In this document: positions 1-9,560 of the stretch, piece by piece
Layout: each line of letters begins with the position of its first letter
How positions within the stretch are numbered: position 1 is the stretch's first letter
Origin: a beta proteobacterium MWH-UniP1
Lineage (GTDB): Bacteria > Pseudomonadota > Gammaproteobacteria > Burkholderiales > Burkholderiaceae_A
NCBI GenBank assembly: GCA_036362785.1
Contig: CP143625.1
Span: 1,551,401-1,615,400, forward strand
Length of the DNA stretch: 64,000 nt
Direction of reading: 5' to 3'
Position numbers and translations under genes: made by a program
The notes under the pieces: model-generated
The model's input: the letters and a program-made list of their open reading frames with translations, nothing else
The model's database searches: none
What the model was told of the DNA's origin: nothing

Positions 1-1073
1 TTGAGTGTCGCCGCCGCATAGGCTGCATCCACCGACCGCATCAGGGCATCCACGCCGGTGCCTTTTAATGCCGAAATAAAGTGGAACTTCGCCCAATGCA
101 AAAAGTGGAGCTTGCGGTCTAAGACTCGCTTCACATCGTCACGGGCAACGGAATCCAAGCCGTCCCACTTGTTGACCGCAACCACCAGGGCCCGGCCCGC
201 CTCCATCACGAACCCAGCAATGTGGGCGTCTTGATCCGAGACCTCTTCCCGGGCGTCCAGCATCAGAATCGCGACATGGCAGGACTCAATCGCCTGCAGG
301 GTTTTAATCACCGAAAACTTTTCAACGGCTTCAAAGACCTTGCCCCGTTTGCGCAGGCCCGCGGTGTCGATTAGCTGATACTTTCGGCCATCACGCTCAA
401 ATGGAATCGTGATGGCATCTCGCGTGGTGCCTGGCATGTCAAAGGCAATTACACGCTCTTCACCCACCAGGGTATTGATCAGCGTGGATTTCCCCGCATT
501 TGGCCGGCCAACAATGGCCACACGCAGGCCGCGCTCAGCAATCTCTGCGGCTTCATCTAGTTCCGGCACATGGGCGGGCAATACTGCAAATACCCGTTCC
601 ATCATGGTGTGAATGCCGTCCCCATGGGCCGATGAAATTGGGCTGGGATCACCCAAGCCTAGCTCGTAAAATTCGGCCGTGCGGCCCTCGCCGGTCAGTC
701 CCTCAAGTTTATTCACAGCCAGCGTGACGGGACGGCCTGTTTTGCGCAAAAGATCGGCAATCTGAAAATCCTGTGGCGTAAGACCCGCGCGGCCATCAAC
801 CAAGAACACCACCGCATCAGCCTCGGCAATGGCCTGCTTGGTCTGCTTGGCCATCTGAAAGGTAATGCCCTCTTTGACCACGGGCTCAAAGCCACCCGTG
901 TCGACCACCAGATAGGGCCGTTCACCTAAACGGCCCTCGCCGTAGTGGCGATCTCGCGTTAAGCCAGGCAGGTCGGCGACCAACGCATCACGGGACCGCG
1001 TAAGCCGATTAAACAGCGTGGACTTGCCGACATTCGGCCGACCCACTAACGCAACGACAGGTTTTGGATTCAA
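1..1073 (-). CDS. der: GTPase Der (EngA), 3' part cut by window edge
   Basis: Double-domain GTPase that assists late assembly of the 50S ribosomal subunit. About 357 codons are present; roughly the last 90, most of the KH-like domain, lie outside the window. Both GTPase domains are visible: P-loops GRPNVGKST near 1030-1055 and GRPNAGKST near 480-510, plus a switch-II VDTGG near 890-905. The reading frame upstream is closed by TGA at 1095-1097 and has no ATG, so TTG at 1073 is the best start, four bases after the bamB stop. The bamB-der order is the usual proteobacterial one and suggests translational coupling. Identification is firm; only the start codon is inferred. Confidence 0.93.
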   Translation of the reverse strand, partial: MNPKPVVALVGRPNVGKSTLFNRLTRSRDALVADLPGLTRDRHYGEGRLGERPYLVVDTGGFEPVVKEGITFQMAKQTKQAIAEADAVVFLVDGRAGLTPQDFQIADLLRKTGRPVTLAVNKLEGLTGEGRTAEFYELGLGDPSPISSAHGDGIHTMMERVFAVLPAHVPELDEAAEIAERGLRVAIVGRPNAGKSTLINTLVGEERVIAFDMPGTTRDAITIPFERDGRKYQLIDTAGLRKRGKVFEAVEKFSVIKTLQAIESCHVAILMLDAREEVSDQDAHIAGFVMEAGRALVVAVNKWDGLDSVARDDVKRVLDRKLHFLHWAKFHFISALKGTGVDALMRSVDAAYAAATL

Positions 1074-1077
1074 ACCA

Positions 1078-2274
1078 TTAGCCTTCCGTGCGGATCAGCA
1101 TCAGCTGGCCGCCTTGGGTCTGAATCAAGAGGCCCGAACGCGTTGTGCGAATCGCACCGCTTGGCGCACCGCCATCCAAGCTCATGCGCGCCAGGAGCCG
1201 CCCGTCTTCACGGTTCACGGCATGAAGATAGCCAAAACGATCTGCAACCCACACAGCGCGGCCCCATGACACGGGTGTCATCAAGTTGCGCAACTGAAAG
1301 CTATCAATGGTCCAGGCGGTGGTGCCATCTTTGCGGTTTAACGCATGCAAACGGGATTGGTCATCGGACACATAAACAAACCGTGTGTCGGCGGCCACCG
1401 GTGTGCTGACCACGATATCGCGACTCCACAGCCTGCGACCACTCTCTGCACCAAAGCAAGAGACCATGGTCTGATAGGCCGCAACGCAGACATCAGGGCC
1501 ATCGACTGTGGGTGCGCCAAGTAAATCGATGATGCGTTCGACCTCGTTTGCGCCACGAGGTGTCACCACCTGGGATTCCCAACGGACCGCACCCGTGGTG
1601 ATATTCAGCCAAACCAGCCGGCCACCGGGCATGTTGACCAGCAGATCACCCGGGCCCAAGACAGAGCTGGATAACTCCTCGGGTGCCTGAGGCAGTCCGC
1701 GCAGGCCAGACTGCGCATGCAAGACCAAAGGCGGAAGACTGCGCTGTATCACCCAGCGACGTGCGCCAGTCTGTATGTCCCAGCCGGCGACACGGTTGTC
1801 TGCCAATCGGGCCACAAGAGTGCTGCCCAACAGTGCCGGAATTTCAAGGGCAACGCCACCCAATGCAATGCGCCGAAGAATTTTTCCATCGGCATCAATC
1901 AAGACAGCCTCACCGCGATCGGTCAGTACTGCAGATACGCCAGTGGATGCGCCGCTACCGGTGGCCACACCCGCCACAATCGGAGCGCCCACCTGGGTGC
2001 GCCAGAGCTGTCTTCCGTCAGCGAAGTTAATTTTCGACACGGCACCAGCAGCAGATGCGGCATAAATGGCGTCGCCACTGACGGCAGGTGAAAACTGGCC
2101 AACGCCAAACTCAAATTTCGGTGAGCGGCCAACATCCGCCTTCCAGGCCACCTTGGCCTGAAGGGTTGGCGCGAAATTGGTCAGTGATGCCGGTTGGGGT
2201 TTTTTGGTGCCACCACAGCCGGCCAGCAGCACCGCCGCCGTGAGAGCTGCACCCCAAGTCATCATGCGGTTCAT
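1078..2274 (-). CDS. bamB: Outer membrane assembly lipoprotein BamB
   Basis: Lipoprotein subunit of the BAM complex, which inserts beta-barrel proteins into the outer membrane; it sits at the periplasmic face and binds BamA. The 398-residue product begins with a type II signal and lipobox LLAGC (Cys20). The rest is a series of PQQ-like beta-propeller blades, each with a W-(K/R)-x-D/x-V-type strand and a G-x-(V/L)-(Y/H)-A-(L/V)-(N/D) turn, for example near residues 100, 215 and 320. Its length matches the family (about 380-400). Its start overlaps the yfgM stop by 4 bases and its stop is close to the der start. That places it in a hisS-yfgM-bamB-der operon. Confidence 0.93.
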   Translation of the reverse strand: MNRMMTWGAALTAAVLLAGCGGTKKPQPASLTNFAPTLQAKVAWKADVGRSPKFEFGVGQFSPAVSGDAIYAASAAGAVSKINFADGRQLWRTQVGAPIVAGVATGSGASTGVSAVLTDRGEAVLIDADGKILRRIALGGVALEIPALLGSTLVARLADNRVAGWDIQTGARRWVIQRSLPPLVLHAQSGLRGLPQAPEELSSSVLGPGDLLVNMPGGRLVWLNITTGAVRWESQVVTPRGANEVERIIDLLGAPTVDGPDVCVAAYQTMVSCFGAESGRRLWSRDIVVSTPVAADTRFVYVSDDQSRLHALNRKDGTTAWTIDSFQLRNLMTPVSWGRAVWVADRFGYLHAVNREDGRLLARMSLDGGAPSGAIRTTRSGLLIQTQGGQLMLIRTEG

Positions 2275-2912
2275 TTTGTTGCTCCAAAGGAATCAATGGT
2301 CTGCAATTTTCTTAAGACCAACTCACGTGATGGCGACTGGGGAGGCAGTTCTTCCGATGCTGCCTTCCACGCGGCTCTGGCTTCTTCTTTGTTGCCCAAA
2401 GCGGCATGTACATCGCCCTTGCGGTCATTCACCAAGCCAGCAAATTCTTTGGGTGGTTTGCCTGAGAGCGCATCCAGTGCCGCCTTGGCATTGTTCTCGT
2501 CTAACAAAATTCCAGCAAGCCGGATTTTCGCAATCCAGGCAAATTCGTCGGCTGCTTTTTTAGAGACCTGCTCTAAGACACCCCGTGATTCGGCTAGCTC
2601 ACCGCTACTGGCCAGGGCCTTGGCAAACTGCAGCCCACCAAGTGCGGCCTGAGTCGATGCGCCGTAATCCGCGGCCAAGGCCTTATACGCCGCACGAGCC
2701 TTGTCTAAATTCTGTTCCGTCAACGCGGTTTCCATGGCCACCAAGGCATCCGTTGCCTGATTGGCCTGACGATTTTGCCACCAATTCCAGCCGTTAAATG
2801 CGGCGGCTGCAATCAGCAACAAACTGATCAGCGGAACAATCCAGCGCTTGTTTTCGCTCCAAAAGCCTTTAATGGCATCTAACTGTTCTTGCTGTTCAAG
2901 ATCTTCACGCAT
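2271..2912 (-). CDS. yfgM: YfgM family tetratricopeptide membrane protein
   Basis: Inner-membrane protein with a periplasmic TPR domain. In E. coli YfgM accompanies the PpiD chaperone at the SecYEG translocon. The 213-residue product has a short acidic/Gln-rich cytoplasmic N terminus, one transmembrane helix at about residues 24-42 flanked by Trp, then helical TPR-like repeats rich in Ala and Leu (about 45-200). It sits between hisS and bamB, the standard place for yfgM, and its stop overlaps the bamB start by 4 bases. Function is assigned by family and position; no catalytic residues are expected. Confidence 0.85.
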   Translation of the reverse strand: MREDLEQQEQLDAIKGFWSENKRWIVPLISLLLIAAAAFNGWNWWQNRQANQATDALVAMETALTEQNLDKARAAYKALAADYGASTQAALGGLQFAKALASSGELAESRGVLEQVSKKAADEFAWIAKIRLAGILLDENNAKAALDALSGKPPKEFAGLVNDRKGDVHAALGNKEEARAAWKAASEELPPQSPSRELVLRKLQTIDSFGATK

Positions 2913-2927
2913 ATCGCAACCACCCTT

Positions 2928-4229
2928 TTAAATTCTGATCATGCCGCGAATGACCGCGGCGACATCTTCTTGCGGTACCTGGTCCTGTTGGGCCAGGCCA
3001 ACTTCTGAACGCAGCGGTTTAATACTCGCGGCATCGGCTGCCCGCTCATCATCGCCCAGAAGCACAGCCACACGGGCACCGCTCTGGTCGGCTTTTTTCA
3101 TCTGAGACTTCAAACTGCCCTCGCCGCAATGCATCTGCACCGTCAACCCAAGACCACGACAGCTCTCGGCCACGCGCAGCGCTGCGGCAGTCGAGTCTTG
3201 GCCCCAGTGCACTACGTAGACATCTAAGGCCGATGGAAGTGCCGGTGGCGCGACTTCTTTCAATAATTCCACCAAACGCTCCACACCAATCGCAAAACCA
3301 CAGGCGGGCGCAGGCTTGCCCCCCATCTGCTCCACCAGGGTGTCGTAGCGGCCACCACCACAGACCGTGCCCTGGGCGCCGAGCCGATCGGTAATCCACT
3401 CAAACACCGTCAGGTTGTAATAGTCCAAGCCACGCACCAGTCGTGGATTCACGGTGTAAGCCACACCGTGGTCACGCAGCGTCTGTAGCACCGCCTGAAA
3501 GTGTGCCCGCGATGACTCGCCCAGAAAATCTTGGAGTAGCGGCGCACTCTCAATCACCGGACGCATGGCTGGATTTTTTGAATCCAGAATTCGCAGAGGA
3601 TTGGACTGCAAACGGCGCTGCGCATCAGCGTCTAACACTGATGCATTGGCTTGGAAGTGGGCAATCAGGGCCTGACGATGGGCGATCCGCTCGTTTTTTT
3701 CACCCAGGGAATTGATTTCCAATTTCGGCGCGTTATCACCAGTGAGCCCCAGCAGCTGCCAGAGCCGGTGAATCATCAGCAACTGTTCCGCATCGATGTC
3801 CGGGCCAGGCAGGCCCAGGGCCTCGATACCAAACTGGTGAAACTGCCGATACCTGCCGCGCTGCGGCCGCTCATGCCGAAACATGGGGCCAACATACCAG
3901 AGCCGCTTGGGGCCGTCGTAGAGCAGGTTGTGTTCAATCGCGGATCGCACCACCGCTGCCGTATTTTCCGGGCGCAGTGTGAGCTGCTCACCATTGAGCG
4001 CATCGGTAAAGGTATACATCTCTTTTTCAACGATGTCGGTGACTTCACCAATACCACGAACAAATAACGCAGTGGGCTCAACAATCGGTGTGCGAATAGC
4101 GCGATAACCGTACTGACGAAAGACACTTGCCACCTGCTGTTCAACCCACTCCCACAGTCCCGACTGATCGGGCAGCAGGTCGTTCATGCCCTTCACACCA
4201 ACAATTTTTTCTAAAGATTTTTCTGCCAC
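2928..4229 (-). CDS. hisS: Histidine--tRNA ligase
   Basis: Class II aminoacyl-tRNA synthetase that charges tRNA-His. Seen in the sequence: an N-terminal [11 protein letters not shown] segment, motif 2 [18 protein letters not shown], the histidine-specific loop VRGLDYYN, the GGGRYD loop, motif 3 with GFAIGVERL, and a C-terminal anticodon-binding domain. The longest open frame begins at 4325 and would overlap ispG by 74 bases. GTG at 4229 lies 22 bases past the ispG stop and gives 433 residues, close to the usual 420-430, so I chose it; ATG at 4283 is an alternative. It lies between ispG and yfgM as in many proteobacteria. Confidence 0.93.
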   Translation of the reverse strand: MAEKSLEKIVGVKGMNDLLPDQSGLWEWVEQQVASVFRQYGYRAIRTPIVEPTALFVRGIGEVTDIVEKEMYTFTDALNGEQLTLRPENTAAVVRSAIEHNLLYDGPKRLWYVGPMFRHERPQRGRYRQFHQFGIEALGLPGPDIDAEQLLMIHRLWQLLGLTGDNAPKLEINSLGEKNERIAHRQALIAHFQANASVLDADAQRRLQSNPLRILDSKNPAMRPVIESAPLLQDFLGESSRAHFQAVLQTLRDHGVAYTVNPRLVRGLDYYNLTVFEWITDRLGAQGTVCGGGRYDTLVEQMGGKPAPACGFAIGVERLVELLKEVAPPALPSALDVYVVHWGQDSTAAALRVAESCRGLGLTVQMHCGEGSLKSQMKKADQSGARVAVLLGDDERAADAASIKPLRSEVGLAQQDQVPQEDVAAVIRGMIRI

Positions 4230-4251
4230 GCTTGACTCGCTTCTTGCTCGT

Positions 4252-5547
4252 TCAGGCTGCAGCGCCGTAGCGCTTTTGGACATAGTCGGCGACCAGGGCC
4301 TGAAATTCTTCGGCAATGTGGTCACCCTTTAACGTCACGTTGCGTTCACCATCAATGAAGACTGGCGCAACCGGCGATTCACCGGTGCCCGGCAGACTAA
4401 TGCCGATGTCCGCATGTTTGCTTTCACCTGGGCCATTGACCACACAACCCATCACTGCCACGGTCATGTTTTCCACACCGGGATATTGGGTCTTCCATTG
4501 CACCATTTGTTCGCGCAAGTAGGCCTGAATCTTGGCCGCCAACTCTTGGAAATAAGTCGAGGTCGTGCGGCCACAGCCAGGACAGGCCACCACCATCGGG
4601 GCAAAGGCCCGCAGGCCCATGGACTGCAGCATCTCTTGGGCCACGATCACTTCTTGCCGGCGATCACCGCCGGGTTCGGGCGTGAGTGACACACGGATTG
4701 TGTCGCCAATGCCCTCTTGCAAGAGCACCGCCATGGCGGCAGTCGAAGCCACAATGCCTTTGCTGCCCATGCCGGCCTCGGTTAGGCCAAGGTGCAAGGG
4801 ATAGTCACAACGCTTGGCCAACTCGCGATAAACAGAAATCAAATCTTGAACACTGCTGACCTTGGCCGACAGCGTGATGCGATCACCGGGCAGGCCCCAG
4901 GCCTGGGCCTGCTCTGCGCTTTCAATCGCCGAGGTGACCAAGGCTTCACGCATCACGGCCTGGGCATCCCATGGTTCAGCGCGCTTACTGTTGTCGTCCA
5001 TGAGCCGGGCCAATAATTCTTGATCCAGGCTGCCCCAGTTCACACCAATGCGAACTGGTTTGTCATAGCGGCAGGCCGCTTCAATCATGGCGCCGAATTG
5101 ATTGTCGCGCTTGGCACCCTTGCCCACATTGCCCGGATTGATTCGGTATTTGGAAAGCGCCTGCGCACACTCGGGGTAGTCGGATAACAGCTTGTGGCCA
5201 TTGAAATGAAAATCACCAATCAAGGGCACGCTGCAATTCATACGATCCAACTGTTCACGAATCGCGGCCACTTCTTTGGCCGCTTCCGGTGAGTTCACCG
5301 TGATCCGCACCAGTTCACTGCCAGCCTGGGCCAGGCCCTGCACCTGAATGGCGGTGCCAATCGCATCGGCCGTATCGGTATTGGTCATGGACTGCACCAC
5401 GACTGGCGCATCACCGCCAACCGTGACCGTGTTCGAGCCCCATGAAATGTGCATTGCGCGCGATTTGCGACGCGCCGCCGGCCCACAAGGAAATGCCGAA
5501 GCAGACAGATTGGTACAGGGGGGGTTAGAGGACTCGTTCGCGCTCAT
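4252..5547 (-). CDS. ispG: 4-hydroxy-3-methylbut-2-enyl diphosphate synthase (flavodoxin)
   Basis: Iron-sulfur enzyme of the MEP isoprenoid pathway that converts MEcPP to HMBPP; IspH, also in this window at 26.9 kb, performs the next step. The 431-residue product has the GcpE TIM barrel with the N-terminal VQSMTNTDT motif and the C-terminal 4Fe-4S ligands in CPGCGRTT and GCVVNGPGE. An N-terminal extension of about 30 residues precedes the conserved start of the fold. Its start overlaps the rlmN stop by 4 bases. In many relatives pilF and rodZ lie between rlmN and ispG, but neither is present here. Confidence 0.94.
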   Translation of the reverse strand: MSANESSNPPCTNLSASAFPCGPAARRKSRAMHISWGSNTVTVGGDAPVVVQSMTNTDTADAIGTAIQVQGLAQAGSELVRITVNSPEAAKEVAAIREQLDRMNCSVPLIGDFHFNGHKLLSDYPECAQALSKYRINPGNVGKGAKRDNQFGAMIEAACRYDKPVRIGVNWGSLDQELLARLMDDNSKRAEPWDAQAVMREALVTSAIESAEQAQAWGLPGDRITLSAKVSSVQDLISVYRELAKRCDYPLHLGLTEAGMGSKGIVASTAAMAVLLQEGIGDTIRVSLTPEPGGDRRQEVIVAQEMLQSMGLRAFAPMVVACPGCGRTTSTYFQELAAKIQAYLREQMVQWKTQYPGVENMTVAVMGCVVNGPGESKHADIGISLPGTGESPVAPVFIDGERNVTLKGDHIAEEFQALVADYVQKRYGAAA

Positions 5548-6626
5548 TTCCGTCTCAGAGTAATGCTAGTTCGATCTTGGATATCACCGGCCAGCTGGCC
5601 ACAGGCTGCATCAATATCATCGCCACGGGTCTTTCGAATCGTGGTGACAAAGCCTTCTTGCGTCAAGAGATCGGCAAAGGCCCGGGTCTTGGGCCAGGCT
5701 GGTTTTTTATAGCCGGAATTGGGGAAAGGGTTAAAGGGAATCAGATTAAATTTGCAGGGAATCTCTTCCCGGCGGACCAGCTGCACAAACTGCCGTGCAT
5801 GGTCTAAAGAATCATTTACGCCGTCTAACAGCACGATCTCAAAGGTAATGAAATCTCGTGGCGCAGGTTCAATATACCGCCGGATCGACGACATCAAATC
5901 CCTGAGCGGATACTTCTTGTTAATCGGCACGAGCTCGTCACGTAAAGCATCCGTTGGCGCATGCAGCGATACCGCGAGAGCCACTGGGCAATCCCGAGCA
6001 AGGCGATCGATCATGGGCACCACGCCAGAGGTCGACACCGTCACCTTTCGGCGCGACAGGCCATAGGCATCGTCATGCAACATCAGCTGCAGAGCCGGTA
6101 CCAGATTGTCGTAATTGAGGAGCGGCTCACCCATGCCCATCATGACCACATTGGTCACGGGCTGGGCCAGTTCATGCCGGGCCCACCAGAGCTGGCCAAT
6201 GATTTCTGCCGTTGTCAGGTTGCGATTAAAGCCTTGACGGCCCGTCGAACAGAACGGGCAGGCCACGGTGCAGCCCGCCTGAGAAGAGACACACAGCGTG
6301 CCGCGGTCGGTCTCGGGAATAAAGACTGTTTCCACCGCATTACCGGCGCCTACATCAAACAACCATTTGCGTGTGCCATCGGCTGACACATGGTCTTGCA
6401 AAACCGCAGGCGCCTGGATCACCGCGTCTTGTTCGAGACTGGCGCGGAAATCCTTGGCCAGATCGGTCATCTCTGAAAACTGACTGGCGCCACGCTGGTG
6501 AATCCACTTCAGCAGCTGACGGGCACGGAAAGGTTTTTCACCACGGGCCACGCACCAGTCGGTGAGTACCTGCGGAGAAAGGCCAAGAAGATTGGTCTTG
6601 GGGGTGGAGGCGGCGGTGTCGCTCAT
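5544..6626 (-). CDS. rlmN: Dual-specificity RNA methyltransferase RlmN
   Basis: Radical-SAM enzyme that methylates C2 of adenine 2503 in 23S rRNA and A37 of some tRNAs. The radical-SAM cluster motif CTVACPFC is preceded by the conserved Cys in [10 protein letters not shown]. The resolving/methyl-carrying Cys is in the C-terminal [17 protein letters not shown] and the [10 protein letters not shown] segments are also family hallmarks. The open frame reaches an ATG at 6641, but ATG at 6626 has AGGA just upstream and starts MSDTAAS, so I prefer it (360 residues). It lies in an ndk-rlmN-ispG-hisS series on the minus strand. Confidence 0.94.
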   Translation of the reverse strand: MSDTAASTPKTNLLGLSPQVLTDWCVARGEKPFRARQLLKWIHQRGASQFSEMTDLAKDFRASLEQDAVIQAPAVLQDHVSADGTRKWLFDVGAGNAVETVFIPETDRGTLCVSSQAGCTVACPFCSTGRQGFNRNLTTAEIIGQLWWARHELAQPVTNVVMMGMGEPLLNYDNLVPALQLMLHDDAYGLSRRKVTVSTSGVVPMIDRLARDCPVALAVSLHAPTDALRDELVPINKKYPLRDLMSSIRRYIEPAPRDFITFEIVLLDGVNDSLDHARQFVQLVRREEIPCKFNLIPFNPFPNSGYKKPAWPKTRAFADLLTQEGFVTTIRKTRGDDIDAACGQLAGDIQDRTSITLRRK

Positions 6627-6664
6627 GGGGTCCTGAAGCATCTGGAAAAGCGTTCCGCCGCAGC

Positions 6665-6687
6665 GGGGGTGTTACAACGGCACCCCC
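6665..6687 (-). terminator. GC-rich hairpin between ndk and rlmN
   Basis: Read on the minus strand after the ndk stop, GGGGGTG and CACCCCC form a perfect 7-bp stem with a 9-base loop. There is no clear U-tract, so it may be a weak terminator or an attenuating hairpin between ndk and the rlmN operon. Confidence 0.4.
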
Positions 6688-6707
6688 TGTTCTGCAGCGC
6701 TTTGGCC

Positions 6708-7133
6708 TTATCGGCTGTAAATCGACATTGCGGGGAAGAAGAAAGCCACTTCCTGGCATGCCGTTTCAGGGGCATCAGAGCCGTGAACGGCATTGGCATC
6801 AATGCTGTCTGCAAAGTCAGCGCGAATGGTGCCAGGGGCTGCCTTCTTCGGGTCGGTTGCGCCCATCAGGTCACGGTTCTTCGCAATGGCGCCTTCGCCT
6901 TCCAAGACTTGCACCATTACTGGGCCAGAGATCATGAAGTCGACCAGATCTTTGAAGAAGGGGCGCTCGCGGTGAACACCGTAAAAGGCTTCGGCTTCGC
7001 CACGGGAGAGGTGCATCATGCGGGCGGCGATCACTTTCAGGCCAGCTTTTTCAAAACGGGAATAGATTTCGCCGATCACATTTTTTGCGACTGCGTCGGG
7101 CTTGATAATGGAGAGGGTGCGTTCGATTGCCAT
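6708..7133 (-). CDS. ndk: Nucleoside diphosphate kinase
   Basis: Cytosolic enzyme that balances nucleoside triphosphate pools by moving phosphate from ATP through a phospho-histidine. The 141-residue product is full length and begins [15 protein letters not shown]. It carries the active-site His in NAVHGSDA near residue 117, the ATP-contacting RPFF loop and the TDP-x-x-APGTIR segment. It is the first gene of the minus-strand series running to der, with a GC-rich hairpin separating it from rlmN. Confidence 0.96.
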   Translation of the reverse strand: MAIERTLSIIKPDAVAKNVIGEIYSRFEKAGLKVIAARMMHLSRGEAEAFYGVHRERPFFKDLVDFMISGPVMVQVLEGEGAIAKNRDLMGATDPKKAAPGTIRADFADSIDANAVHGSDAPETACQEVAFFFPAMSIYSR

Positions 7134-7226
7134 GTTGTCTTAATTCCGGGTTGAGTTAGGGGTTTTTATGCTCCCGACAGGCGGGGCGGGAGGGGCCCTG
7201 GGGACAGCCCCGGAACCTTTCCCTAC

Positions 7227-7256
7227 TTGATTTGTCAAGTAAACCTGAGATTATAC
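7227..7256 (+). promoter_or_regulatory. Candidate sigma-70 promoter for the BAX-inhibitor gene
   Basis: TTGATT at 7227-7232 and TTATAC at 7251-7256 are separated by 18 bases. They lie in a more AT-rich patch of the 204-base gap between ndk and the plus-strand gene starting at 7338. This would give a leader of about 75 bases. The call rests on consensus match only. Confidence 0.5.
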
Positions 7257-7337
7257 GTGCTGGCGTCCGCCCGGGTAGCATTGGGCTTTTCGGGATTTTC
7301 GCCAACGAATCATGATCCCAAAGGAGAAACGATCACT

Positions 7338-8036
7338 ATGGTTCCGAGCTTTAATAACAGTACTTCATTGCCACGTGCCGAATCGTCTGCAGCGCGCAAT
7401 CGGGTGCTACGCAACACCTATTGGCTGCTCGCCGCATCGCTGGTGCCAACCGTGTTGGGAGCTTGGGTGGGCCTGCAGTTTGGCTTTGCCTGGTTTGCCG
7501 GCAGCCCCCTGATCGGCGCCCTGCTCTTCCTGGGCATCGCCTTTGGCTTTTTCTACGCCATTGAGCGGACCAAGCACAGCACCACGGGGGTCTACCTGCT
7601 GCTGGGCTTCACCTTCTTTATGGGCCTGATGCTGTCCCGCCTGATTGGTGTCGCCCTTGGCCTGCAAAACGGCGCCCAGCTGATGGCTGTTGCTGCCGGT
7701 GGCACGGCCGCAGTGTTTTTCGGCATGGCCAGCATCGCCACCACCACCAAACGGGATCTGTCCAATATGGGCAAGTTCTTAATGATTGGCGTGGTGCTGC
7801 TCTTGGTGGCCTCGATTGCCAACATCTGGCTGCAGATGCCTGCCCTGATGCTGACCGTCTCCACCCTGGCCGTTGGTATCTTTTCGCTCTTTTTGCTTTA
7901 CGACTTAAACCGTATCGTCAATGGTGGCGAAACCAACTACATCTCGGCAACACTGGGCGTGTACTTAAGTGTTTACAACATCTTCAGCAACCTGCTGGTC
8001 CTGTTGATGTCGCTCTTCGGTGGCAACCGCGAGTAA
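7338..8036 (+). CDS. BAX inhibitor-1 (UPF0005/YccA) family membrane protein
   Basis: Integral inner-membrane protein of the BI-1/TMBIM family. Bacterial relatives include a pH-gated calcium leak channel and YccA, which modulates FtsH. The 232-residue product has seven hydrophobic segments and a cytoplasmic, Ser/Asn-rich N terminus of about 30 residues. The conserved late segment LYDLNRIVNGG followed by YISATLGVYLSVYNIF is a family signature. A good ribosome site (AAGGAG at 7320-7325) decides the ATG at 7338 over upstream in-frame triplets. It is a single-gene unit, bounded by a candidate promoter and a strong terminator. Substrate is unknown. Confidence 0.88.
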   Translation: MVPSFNNSTSLPRAESSAARNRVLRNTYWLLAASLVPTVLGAWVGLQFGFAWFAGSPLIGALLFLGIAFGFFYAIERTKHSTTGVYLLLGFTFFMGLMLSRLIGVALGLQNGAQLMAVAAGGTAAVFFGMASIATTTKRDLSNMGKFLMIGVVLLLVASIANIWLQMPALMLTVSTLAVGIFSLFLLYDLNRIVNGGETNYISATLGVYLSVYNIFSNLLVLLMSLFGGNRE

Positions 8037-8076
8037 GTAAAAACTGGCGCCCGCAAATTCTGCGGGCCAACCAAAA

Positions 8077-8110
8077 GCCCACGTTGATCAACAGCGTGGG
8101 CTTTTTTATT
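8077..8110 (+). terminator. Rho-independent terminator after the BAX-inhibitor gene
   Basis: AGCCCACG (8077-8084) pairs with CGTGGGCT (8096-8103) around an 11-base loop and is followed by TTTTTATTT. It is a classical intrinsic terminator for the plus-strand gene. Confidence 0.9.
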
Positions 8111-8123
8111 TGTAAAGGCGAAG

Positions 8124-8158
8124 GTGTCAGACACCACCCTCAAAGGTGTCAGACACCA
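8124..8158. repeat. Pair of 13-base palindromes GGTGTCAGACACC at the rlmD 3' end
   Basis: Two identical copies (8124-8136 and 8146-8158) are separated by 9 bases. Each is a 6-base inverted repeat around a central A/T. They lie in the last codons of rlmD, encode its VSDT tail, and one copy contains the TGA stop. The same unit is paired inside recG at 20413-20443. The layout resembles dispersed REP-like palindromes. Confidence 0.8.
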
Positions 8159-9551
8159 TGCTCGTGACACCACGCTCGAACATGGCGATCGATTCCACAT
8201 GGGCCGTATGCGGAAACATATTGATCACGCCGGCCTGCTGCAACTGCCAGCCGCCCTGGTGCACCAGGATCGCCGCGTCTCTGGCCAGTGTTGCCGGGTT
8301 ACACGACACATAGACCATGCGTTTGGGCAGAAGTGATGCTGCAGCAGCCGGGTCCGACTGATGCAAATCTGCCATGGCCTGGCACAACGCCTGGGCGCCC
8401 TCGCGTGGTGGGTCCAACAAGACACGATCAAAACGGCCCGCGTTCTTAAGCCACTCCGTGGTCACTTCAAACAAATTACAGGTATCAAAACTCACACGAT
8501 CCCCGAGCTGATGCAATTGCGCATTTTTCATGGCCCGATCGGTGAGCGACTTTGAGCCCTCAAAGCCTGCGACTTGCGCTGCGCGACGGGCCAGCGCCAA
8601 AGTGAAATTACCAAGGCCACAAAAATAATCGGCCACACGATCTTGCGGCCGCGGATCTAAAAGATCCACAGCGCGCTTGACCATGACTTGATTGATGCCC
8701 GGATTCACCTGGGTGAAGTCCACCGGTGAAAACGGCATGTGCAGATTAAACTCAGGCAGGTAATAGGCCAGCTCTGGTGCGTTGAGCGGGTAAAACAATG
8801 CAGCAGTCTGTGGCCCACCCGGCTGAAGCCAGAACTGAATTTGCCATGCATCCGCAAAGGCCCGCAGTTTTTCTTCATCATCCGGCGTAAGCGACTCCAG
8901 GTTTCGCAGCACCCAGACAATCACCGGGTTTAAACGTGCCGCCGAATAATCACCCTGACCAGATGCAGGCGGTTCGCCCACCGCCACTTCGGCCTGTGGC
9001 AATCGCTTGGCAATACTCAGGCTACCAATCAGGTCGCGCATGGCGGGCAACATCTCGGCCACACGCGGATGCAGAATTTCGCAGGAATCCATCACCGCGA
9101 CATAGCTGCTTTTGCGTTCATGAAAGCCCAGCAGCATGCCGCCTTTTTTGTCCACCCAGCGGGCGGTCAGGCGGGCCCGTGTTCGATAGCCCCATGCCCC
9201 GCCATCCAGTGGCGGCAGTATTTGATTGGGTTTGAGCCGGCCGATATGCCACAGGTTATCTTCCAGCACACGTTGTTTGATCGCAATTTGGGCAGCGCTG
9301 TCAATGTGCTGCATGGAGCAGCCGCCACAAACGCCGTAGTGCTTGCAGCGCGGCACAACACGCTGTGAGCTCTCTTTGTGCCAGGCCACTGCACGGCCTT
9401 TGGCATAGCTGGCCTTGCTGCGTGTAATCTCAATATCCACGACTTCGCCAAACAATGCGTTTTCGACAAAGATCACTTTGCCATCGTGTCGGGCCAAGCC
9501 CTGTGCATCAAGATCTACCGACTCAATCGGGCAGGTAATGCGCGCTGACAT
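8127..9551 (-). CDS. rlmD: 23S rRNA (uracil-1939-C5)-methyltransferase RlmD
   Basis: SAM-dependent methyltransferase that makes m5U1939 in 23S rRNA. Visible parts: an N-terminal TRAM domain, a 4Fe-4S cluster motif C-x5-C-x2-C (CKHYGVCGGC), the SAM loop DYFCGLGNFTLALA, the DPPREGA motif and the nucleophile Cys in VSCNPATLARD. ATG at 9551 is preferred to TTG at 9557; it lies 9 bases after the exonuclease stop and gives 474 residues. The protein should end near MFERG, as in relatives. Here about 14 extra residues, including VSDT, are encoded by a pair of palindromic repeats that also provides the stop codon. In relatives rlmD follows nlpD-rpoS; here rpoS is absent. Confidence 0.93.
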   Translation of the reverse strand: MSARITCPIESVDLDAQGLARHDGKVIFVENALFGEVVDIEITRSKASYAKGRAVAWHKESSQRVVPRCKHYGVCGGCSMQHIDSAAQIAIKQRVLEDNLWHIGRLKPNQILPPLDGGAWGYRTRARLTARWVDKKGGMLLGFHERKSSYVAVMDSCEILHPRVAEMLPAMRDLIGSLSIAKRLPQAEVAVGEPPASGQGDYSAARLNPVIVWVLRNLESLTPDDEEKLRAFADAWQIQFWLQPGGPQTAALFYPLNAPELAYYLPEFNLHMPFSPVDFTQVNPGINQVMVKRAVDLLDPRPQDRVADYFCGLGNFTLALARRAAQVAGFEGSKSLTDRAMKNAQLHQLGDRVSFDTCNLFEVTTEWLKNAGRFDRVLLDPPREGAQALCQAMADLHQSDPAAAASLLPKRMVYVSCNPATLARDAAILVHQGGWQLQQAGVINMFPHTAHVESIAMFERGVTSMVSDTFEGGV

Positions 9552-9560
9552 GCCCAAGCC

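Noticed and set aside
6498..7154. Long plus-strand open frame opposite ndk
   Set aside because: It mirrors ndk codons on the other strand and has no family features; ndk is unmistakable.
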